Assembly: GCF_020783655.1 (NCBI RefSeq)
Contig: NZ_JAJGQH010000007.1
Coordinates: 62,001 to 126,000, forward strand
Source of the DNA: Xanthomonas melonis
GTDB taxonomy: Bacteria > Pseudomonadota > Gammaproteobacteria > Xanthomonadales > Xanthomonadaceae
Length of the DNA stretch: 64,000 nt
Direction: 5' to 3'
The notes beneath the pieces were generated by a model. The model had not been told where the DNA came from. It saw only the letters and a program-made list of their open reading frames with translations, and did not search any database. A program made the position numbers and the translations under genes. Positions within the stretch are counted from its first letter, which is position 1; each line of letters starts with the position of its first letter. This document shows positions 58,597-64,000 of this stretch, one piece after another.

Positions 58597-59496
58597 ATGC
58601 GCATCATCGTTCTGGGATCGGCGGCCGGCGGTGGGCACCCGCAGTGGAATTGCCACACTCCCGCAAGCCAGCGGGCGTGGCAGCAAACAGACGGTGCCCA
58701 GCGTCGTACCCAGGCAAGCATCGCCGTCAGTGCCGACGGCCAGCGCTGGGTATTGATCAATGCCTCCCCCGATTTCCGCCAGCAGATTCTTGCAACCCCT
58801 GCGCTCTGGCCGCAGCAGGGCCTGCGGCACTCGCCGATCGAGGCCGTGCTGCTGACCAGTGGCGAGATCGACCACATTGCCGGCCTGCTGTCGATGCGGG
58901 AAAGCCAGTCGTTCTCGCTGCATGCCAGCCGCCGCGTGCTCGATGTACTGGCGCAGAATCCGGTCTTCGACGCCCTCAATGCGCACTATGTGTCCCGCCA
59001 GCCGTTTACGCTGGACACGCCGCTGTCGCTGCTGGGCCTGCAACTGACGCCGTTCTCGGTACCGGGCAAGGTGCCGCTGTTCATGGAATCGCGCAGCGGC
59101 GGCGACCTGGCCGGCAGCAATGAAGAAACCCTGGGGCTGACCATCGATGACGGTCGCCATCGCGTGCATTACATCCCTGGCTGCGCCGCCATGACCGACG
59201 CGTTGCGCGCACGCCTGCACGGCGCCGAACTGGTGTTCTTCGACGGCACGCTATGGCGCGACGATGAAATGGTGCAACTGGGCGTCAGCCAGAAGACCGG
59301 CCGACGCATGGGCCATCTGAGCATCGACGGAGCAGACGGCACCATGGCGGCATTCGCGTCGCTGGACGTGGCGCGCAAGATTTTCATCCACATCAACACC
59401 ACCAATCCGGTGCTCAATCTCCACTCGCCCGAGTACGCCAGCGCGCGCGCCCAAGGCTGGGAAGTTGCGCACGATGGCCTGGAGATCGCCCTGTGA
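58597..59496 (+). CDS. pqqB: PQQ biosynthesis protein PqqB
   Basis: The 299-residue metallo-beta-lactamase-fold protein starts MRIIVLGSAAGGGHPQWNCH. Blocks LINASPDFRQQI, SGEIDHIAGLLSMRESQ and FIHINTTNPVLN near the end are typical. PqqB acts as a hydroxylase of the glutamate-tyrosine intermediate. AGGT precedes the ATG by about 11 bases. The stop overlaps the pqqC GTG start. Confidence 0.95.
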   Translation: MRIIVLGSAAGGGHPQWNCHTPASQRAWQQTDGAQRRTQASIAVSADGQRWVLINASPDFRQQILATPALWPQQGLRHSPIEAVLLTSGEIDHIAGLLSMRESQSFSLHASRRVLDVLAQNPVFDALNAHYVSRQPFTLDTPLSLLGLQLTPFSVPGKVPLFMESRSGGDLAGSNEETLGLTIDDGRHRVHYIPGCAAMTDALRARLHGAELVFFDGTLWRDDEMVQLGVSQKTGRRMGHLSIDGADGTMAAFASLDVARKIFIHINTTNPVLNLHSPEYASARAQGWEVAHDGLEIAL

Positions 59497-60245
59497 CTAT
59501 CCTGCTCACCCCCAGCCAGCTGGAAGCGGATCTGCGCGCCATCGGCGCGCGCCTGTATCACGACCAACACCCGTTCCATGCACTGCTGCACGAGGGCAAG
59601 CTCGATCGCGGCCAGGTACAGGCCTGGGCGCTGAATCGCTTCGAATACCAGCGCTGCATTCCGCTCAAGGACGCGGCCATCCTGGCGCGCATGGACGACC
59701 CGGCGCTGCGCCGGATCTGGCGCCAGCGCATCCTCGACCACGACGGCAACAGCGCGGCCGACGGCGGTATCGCGCGCTGGCTGCATCTGACCGATGCGCT
59801 GGGCTTGGACCGTCACCTGGTGGAATCCGGGCGCGCGCTGCTGCCGGGCACGCGCTTCGCGGTGCAGGCGTACCTGCAGTTCGTGCGCGAAAAAAGCCTG
59901 CTCGAGGCGATCGCGTCCTCGCTCACCGAACTGTTCGCACCCAACATCATCGGCCAGCGCGTGGCCGGCATGCTCAAGCACTACGACTTCGTTTCGCCGG
60001 AAGCACTGGCCTACTTCGAGCATCGCCTGACCGAGGCACCACGCGATTCGGATTTCGCGCTCGACTATGTCAAGCAGTACGCCGATACCGTGGAGAAGCA
60101 GCAACTGGTCAAGAACGCGCTGCATTTCAAGTGCTCGGTGTTGTGGGCGCAGCTGGACGCCTTGCACGTGGCCTACGTCGCACCGGGCATCGTCTGGCCG
60201 GATGCGTTCGTTCCCGACCGCCACGCCAGCCGGGCCGCCGCGTGA
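59493..60245 (+). CDS. pqqC: Pyrroloquinoline-quinone synthase PqqC
   Basis: The 250-residue all-helical oxidase performs the final ring closure and eight-electron oxidation of PQQ. Signatures: [55 protein letters not shown] and [19 protein letters not shown]. It starts with GTG, overlapping the pqqB stop as GTGA, and its own stop overlaps pqqD in the same way. Length is normal for the unfused form. Confidence 0.95.
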   Translation: MTILLTPSQLEADLRAIGARLYHDQHPFHALLHEGKLDRGQVQAWALNRFEYQRCIPLKDAAILARMDDPALRRIWRQRILDHDGNSAADGGIARWLHLTDALGLDRHLVESGRALLPGTRFAVQAYLQFVREKSLLEAIASSLTELFAPNIIGQRVAGMLKHYDFVSPEALAYFEHRLTEAPRDSDFALDYVKQYADTVEKQQLVKNALHFKCSVLWAQLDALHVAYVAPGIVWPDAFVPDRHASRAAA

Positions 60246-60520
60246 GCAGCATCGGCCGCGACAGCCAGCCGGCGCTACGCGCAGGAGTGCGATTGCAGCA
60301 CGATCGCGCGCGCGACCAATGGGTCCTGCTCGCCCCCGAACGCGTGGTCGAGCTGGACGAGATCGCGGTGGCGGTGGCGCAGCGTTTCGACGGCGTGCGT
60401 ACGGTGGCGCAGATCGCGCTGGAGCTGGCGGCCGAATTCGATGCCGATGCCGCCGAGATCGAAGCGGACGTGATCGAACTCGTCAGCACCCTGCAGCAGA
60501 AGCGTCTGTTGAAGCCATGA
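60242..60520 (+). CDS. pqqD: PQQ biosynthesis chaperone PqqD
   Basis: The 92-residue RRE-type peptide-binding protein begins with GTG ([18 protein letters not shown]) and contains [20 protein letters not shown] and [18 protein letters not shown]. It presents PqqA to the radical SAM enzyme PqqE. It overlaps pqqC (GTGA) and pqqE (ATGA), and is separate from both, whereas some bacteria fuse it to PqqC or PqqE. Confidence 0.94.
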   Translation: MSSIGRDSQPALRAGVRLQHDRARDQWVLLAPERVVELDEIAVAVAQRFDGVRTVAQIALELAAEFDADAAEIEADVIELVSTLQQKRLLKP

Positions 60521-61653
60521 GCAGCGCAGTGCCGCCACCGCCGCTGTCCGTATTGCTGGAGCTGACCCACCGCTGCCCGTTGGCGTGCCCGTACTGTTCC
60601 AACCCGATCGCACTGGCAGCGCTGCGCGAAGAGATGGATACCGCGGGTTGGCGCTCGCTGCTGCAGCAGGCCGCCGACATGGGCGTGCTGCAAGCGCATT
60701 TCTCCGGCGGCGAGCCGATGCTGCGCAAGGATCTGCCCGAACTGGTGGCGCATGCGCGTGCGCTCGGGCTGTACAGCAACCTGATCACCTCCGGCGTGGC
60801 CGGCGGCGAGCCGATGCTGGACCAGTTGCAGGCCGCCGGGCTGGAGCATGTGCAATTGAGCGTGCAGGACGTGGACCCTGCCGGTGCCGATCGTATCGCC
60901 GGGTATCGCAACAGCCTGGCGAAGAAGCGCGAGTTCGCGGCCGCCGTCCGCGCGCGCGGGTTGCCGCTGACGATCAATGCGGTGTTGCACCGGCACAACG
61001 CCGACCGCGTGCCCGGCATGATCGCGCTGGCGCTGGAATGGCAGGCCGAGCGCATCGAAGTCGCCCACACCCAATACTATGGCTGGGGCCTGCGTAACAG
61101 GGCCGCGTTGATGCCCAGCCGCGAGCAACTGATGGCGACCGTGGCTGCAGTGGAGACCGCCCGCCGCGACCACGGCGACCGCCTGGCGATCGACTTCGTC
61201 ACCCCCGACTACTACGCGCGCCAGCCCAAGCCCTGCATGGGCGGCTGGGGCCAGCGTTTCGTCAACATCTCCCCACGCGGCGACGTGCTGCCCTGCCATG
61301 CCGCCGAAACCATCGACGGCCTGCGCTTCGACAACCTGCGCGACCGCTCGCTGGCCGATATCTGGAACCATGGCGATGCGTTCGTGCGCTTCCGCGGCAC
61401 CGCGTGGATGCCCGAGGTCTGCCAGGGGTGCCCCAGGCGCGAGATCGACTGGGGCGGTTGCCGCTGCCAGGCGCTGGCGCTCAGTGGCGATGCCGCCACG
61501 CTGGACCCGGTGTGCGAGCGCTCGCCCGCGCACGCGCAGGTGCGCGCCACCGCCGAACGCGAAGCGGCGGCACCGGCACCGGCATTCGTCTACCGCCGCC
61601 CGGAGCGTGCCGAACGCGCGCCTTCCATCGCCGAGACGACGCCGGCGGACTGA
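60517..61653 (+). CDS. pqqE: PqqA peptide cyclase PqqE (radical SAM)
   Basis: The 378-residue radical SAM enzyme has the CxxxCxxC cluster motif at Cys20, Cys24 and Cys27 ([10 protein letters not shown]), [12 protein letters not shown] for SAM binding, and a SPASM domain with auxiliary cluster cysteines in [21 protein letters not shown] and [20 protein letters not shown]. It forms the Glu-Tyr carbon-carbon bond in PqqA. Overlaps pqqD by ATGA. No pqqF protease gene follows, so processing must use a protease encoded elsewhere. Confidence 0.96.
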   Translation: MSSAVPPPPLSVLLELTHRCPLACPYCSNPIALAALREEMDTAGWRSLLQQAADMGVLQAHFSGGEPMLRKDLPELVAHARALGLYSNLITSGVAGGEPMLDQLQAAGLEHVQLSVQDVDPAGADRIAGYRNSLAKKREFAAAVRARGLPLTINAVLHRHNADRVPGMIALALEWQAERIEVAHTQYYGWGLRNRAALMPSREQLMATVAAVETARRDHGDRLAIDFVTPDYYARQPKPCMGGWGQRFVNISPRGDVLPCHAAETIDGLRFDNLRDRSLADIWNHGDAFVRFRGTAWMPEVCQGCPRREIDWGGCRCQALALSGDAATLDPVCERSPAHAQVRATAEREAAAPAPAFVYRRPERAERAPSIAETTPAD

Positions 61654-61881
61654 CCACAGCGTCCCTGCAGCACATGCGAAAGCGGCGGGCTGTCGCGCGC
61701 CGATCGATGTCGGCACAATGACAGCCTGCCTGGGTACCGTTGCCGTTGCGTGCGGTTCCCGCACCCTGGTTTCCGCCGCCGCACAGCAGCCGGGCGATCC
61801 GCTAATCGCTGCGAACCCGACCCATCACCGCCAGCCCGTCCAGCGTCTACACTAGCGTCCTCTTATCGACGGATGGCTCCC

Positions 61882-62394
61882 ATGTCGCTCGCACGCCGCC
61901 TTGCTGTGCTGGTCTGCCTGACTCTTGCATCGACCGCCACACCGGCGCTGGCCCAACGCGCCGTGCAGGGAGACCTGCAATCGCAGATGAGCGCCGAACA
62001 GTTCAAGGCTGCCGGCCTGGACAAACTCTCCGCCAGCGAACTGGCCGCGCTCAACGATTGGCTGCAGGGCAAGGTCGCCAAGGAGGCGGCGGTGGTGGTC
62101 GAGCAGGCCAAGGAAGCCGGCCGCCAGGAAGTCATCGTCAAGAACCGCGGCTTCTTCGACTTCGGCAGCAAGGAGCCGATCGAAAGCAGCATCGTGGGCG
62201 AGTTCAGGGGGTACGCCAAGGGCCGCGTCTATACGCTGGCCAATGGCCAGGAGTGGGAACAGACCGACGCGGCCAGCCTGTCGGGCGTGCGCAAGGACGC
62301 CCCCAAGGTGAAGATCAAGCCGGGCCTGGTCGGCGTGTGGTATCTGCAGATCGAGGGCTACAACACGCCGGCCAAGGTGCGGCGGATCAAGTAA
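61882..62394 (+). CDS. Secreted protein of unknown function
   Basis: The 170-residue product has signal peptide MSLARRLAVLVCLTLASTATPALA, then a helical segment (SAEQFKAAGLDKLSASELAA) and a small beta-rich domain (GEFRGYAKGRVYTLANGQEW, PGLVGVWYLQIEGYNTPAKV). I do not recognise a functional family; similar proteins seem common in xanthomonads. GGATGG lies six bases before this ATG, which favours it over an in-frame ATG at 61873. It stands alone between pqqE and the next gene; no link to PQQ is visible. Confidence 0.82.
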   Translation: MSLARRLAVLVCLTLASTATPALAQRAVQGDLQSQMSAEQFKAAGLDKLSASELAALNDWLQGKVAKEAAVVVEQAKEAGRQEVIVKNRGFFDFGSKEPIESSIVGEFRGYAKGRVYTLANGQEWEQTDAASLSGVRKDAPKVKIKPGLVGVWYLQIEGYNTPAKVRRIK

Positions 62395-62781
62395 GCGCCG
62401 CTCCAGGCCGCGCCAATGCGCCGTGCTTCGCCACCTGCCGGCGACACACACGGGGCGACTGACGGGTTCCGACAACGGGCATGGCGATGCCCGCGACGAT
62501 GCGCGCACTCGACGCGTTGGCGCGCTACAGAAAGTGGATGCCGGTGCCGTTGACAGAGCACCTCAGCTGCGCCGCCGCACAGTGGATACGTCGTGCTGGT
62601 CGCATTTCCGCACTGCCGATCGCCGTCGCTTCGCTTACGCCACCACCATGCCCTTGTCGGCCGTCGGAAAGGCCAGGCCTCTGCCAGACTCCAGCTGCAG
62701 CTCCCGTCGTCCTGCTCCTGCAGCAGGCCACCGTCCGCCTGCAGCCACTCGCAGCGCCCTGCGCTGCATCCGGAGACCACC
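62395..62781. other. 387-bp gap without a gene
   Basis: I see no credible gene, hairpin with T-run or repeat here. It must contain the promoter of the downstream PqaA-like gene; no clear -35/-10 pair is visible. Confidence 0.45.
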
Positions 62782-64000
62782 ATGCGCTTGATCACTCGTT
62801 GTGCCATCGCGGCGATGCTGCTCATCACCGGGTCGGCACTGGCCGGTACCGCTGCCGAGCAGTGCACGCTGCCGGAGATCGGCTTCGACCAGGCGCTGGT
62901 CTGCTATCGCAACGCGGTGGAGCAACAGCCACTGGTCTATCGCCGCCTCGCGACCAGTAGCGTGAACGGCGTTGAGCGACGCGATTACCTGCTGACCTCG
63001 CAGACCTGGTCGCCCGAGTCGCTGGTCGCGCCGGCCATCTGGCAGCACGACGTGGCGATCTACGTGCCGCCCGATGCGCTGCCGGAACGGGCCGTGCTGT
63101 TCTCCACCAATGGCTCGCGCAATGCGGCGCCCGGCAGCGTGGCGCAGCCAGCCAGCGAGTTGCCGCCGGAGGCGCTGGCGGAGCTGGCGCAACGCAGCCG
63201 CACGGTGGTGATCGCATTGAGCGATCTTCCCAATCAGGCCTTGACGTATCGCGGCGACGACACGCCGCGCCGCGAGGACGACAGCGTGGCCTACACCTGG
63301 GCACAATTCCTCAAGGCGCCGCAGCAGCGCAAGACCCTGCCGCTGCACGTGCCGATGGCTGCTGCGATCGCGCGCGCCATGTCGCTTGCCGAACGCGAAC
63401 TGGCGCCGCTGCGCATCCAGCGTTTCATCCTTACCGGCGCTTCCAAGCGCGGCTGGGCAAGCTGGCATGCCACCATCGCCGACCCGCGCGTGGAGGCGGT
63501 GGTGCCATTCGTGATCGATATCCTGAATATGCCGGCCGTGCTGGATCACATGTTCCGGACCTATGGCGGCAACTGGCCGATCGCGTTCAGTGCCTACGCC
63601 AAGCAGGGGATCACCACCCAGTTGCAGACTCCGGAGTTCGCGCAACTGATGCAGTTGCAGGATCCGTTCAATTATCTGCGTACGCGCTACCGCAAGCGTC
63701 TGTCCGTGCCCAAGTACATCGTCAACGCCAGCGGCGACGACTTCTTCCTGCCCGACAACACGCAGTTTTTCTACGACGCGCTTCCGGGCAGCAAGGCCTT
63801 GCGCATGGTGCCCAACAGCGGGCACAGGGACATCCGCGCTTCGATCGTCGACACCTTGGTGCCCTTCGTCGCCCGGCTGCAGCAGCAGCGCCCGCTCCCG
63901 CGCATCAGCGATGCGCTGGACACGGGACCACTCCGGCAGATCCGTCTGCGCTTCACCGAACGTCCGACCCGCTTGCGGCTCTGGAGCGCCAGCAATGCGC
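62782..64000 (+). CDS. PhoPQ-activated pathogenicity-related (PqaA-like) hydrolase, 3' end outside window
   Basis: The frame is open from this ATG to the last base (406 codons seen). A signal peptide (MRLITRCAIAAMLLITGSALA) precedes an alpha/beta-hydrolase-like domain of the PhoPQ_related family: VLFSTNGSRN, YTWAQFLKAPQQRKTLPLH, FILTGASKRGWASWHATIAD with the likely nucleophile Ser (about residue 221), PFVIDILNM, and YIVNASGDDFFLPDNTQFFY with an acidic residue. PqaA in Salmonella is activated by PhoPQ and affects peptide resistance; whether the xanthomonad protein is PhoPQ-controlled is unknown. GGAG lies nine bases before the start. Exported. Confidence 0.88.
   Translation, partial: MRLITRCAIAAMLLITGSALAGTAAEQCTLPEIGFDQALVCYRNAVEQQPLVYRRLATSSVNGVERRDYLLTSQTWSPESLVAPAIWQHDVAIYVPPDALPERAVLFSTNGSRNAAPGSVAQPASELPPEALAELAQRSRTVVIALSDLPNQALTYRGDDTPRREDDSVAYTWAQFLKAPQQRKTLPLHVPMAAAIARAMSLAERELAPLRIQRFILTGASKRGWASWHATIADPRVEAVVPFVIDILNMPAVLDHMFRTYGGNWPIAFSAYAKQGITTQLQTPEFAQLMQLQDPFNYLRTRYRKRLSVPKYIVNASGDDFFLPDNTQFFYDALPGSKALRMVPNSGHRDIRASIVDTLVPFVARLQQQRPLPRISDALDTGPLRQIRLRFTERPTRLRLWSASNA

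Noticed and set aside
1..64000. Mobile island, prophage or secretion-effector region
   Set aside because: No integrase, transposase, phage structural gene, tRNA-flanking repeat or marked composition change was seen; the genes are syntenic core and carbohydrate genes.

Overview
The window is high-GC DNA with Xanthomonas-type gene content and order. The markers are a TonB-dependent receptor next to an eight-enzyme glycoside hydrolase run in the order of the nixE-nixL N-glycan cluster, a Pil-Chp chemosensory operon beside gshB/tonB, a complete pqqABCDE operon, and xanthomonad-style REP hairpins and GC-rich intergenic repeats. I see no integrase, transposase, phage gene, CRISPR array, rRNA or tRNA, so this looks like ordinary chromosome.

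Region 1 (1-24.5 kb) is a plant N-glycan deconstruction locus. A truncated TonB-dependent receptor ends at a perfect rho-independent terminator. It is followed by exported GH29, GH18, GH20, GH2, GH3, GH125, GH92 and GH35 enzymes, which would act as fucosidase, endo-N-acetylglucosaminidase-like enzyme, hexosaminidase, beta-mannosidase, beta-xylosidase, two alpha-mannosidases and beta-galactosidase. Hairpins and REP elements separate several of these genes, so the locus is probably several transcription units. Beyond nixL come a 66-residue unknown gene, an orphan R-body (RebB) gene, a BNR/sialidase-like enzyme, and a coupled pair encoding a Tat-exported N4-(beta-N-acetylglucosaminyl)-L-asparaginase and CutC. 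The asparaginase would cut the GlcNAc-Asn bond left by the other enzymes, so it completes the pathway.

Region 2 (25-30 kb) holds a von Willebrand A lipoprotein gene broken by an in-frame TAA, an ECF-like sigma factor, and a coupled Ala/Pro-rich membrane protein that may be its anti-sigma factor. A GNAT acetyltransferase follows on the other strand.

Region 3 (30-44.6 kb) is the minus-strand pilG-pilH-pilI-pilJ-chpA-chpB-like-chpC-like operon for twitching motility, with gshB-tonB divergent. ChpA is 2370 residues with a roughly 540-residue acidic linker. The CheB-like protein appears to have lost its catalytic triad, and no methyltransferase gene is present.

Region 4 (44.6-58.1 kb) is mostly housekeeping: ADP-ribosylglycohydrolase, tsaB, a YoaA/DinG helicase whose C-terminus runs into a GC-rich repeat, a lipoprotein with mrcB (PBP1B), a two-domain glycosyltransferase, a TPR-like membrane protein, a heptanucleotide tandem array, and relA.

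Region 5 (58.4-64 kb) is the overlapping pqqABCDE operon, a small secreted protein, and a PhoPQ-activated pathogenicity-related (PqaA-like) hydrolase cut by the window end.

A sequence-level surprise is a promoter-like motif, CTCGRAATC-N11-CTCGTACACTG. It occurs three times with identical spacing, upstream of the GH20 gene, the sialidase-like gene and the glycosyltransferase gene.
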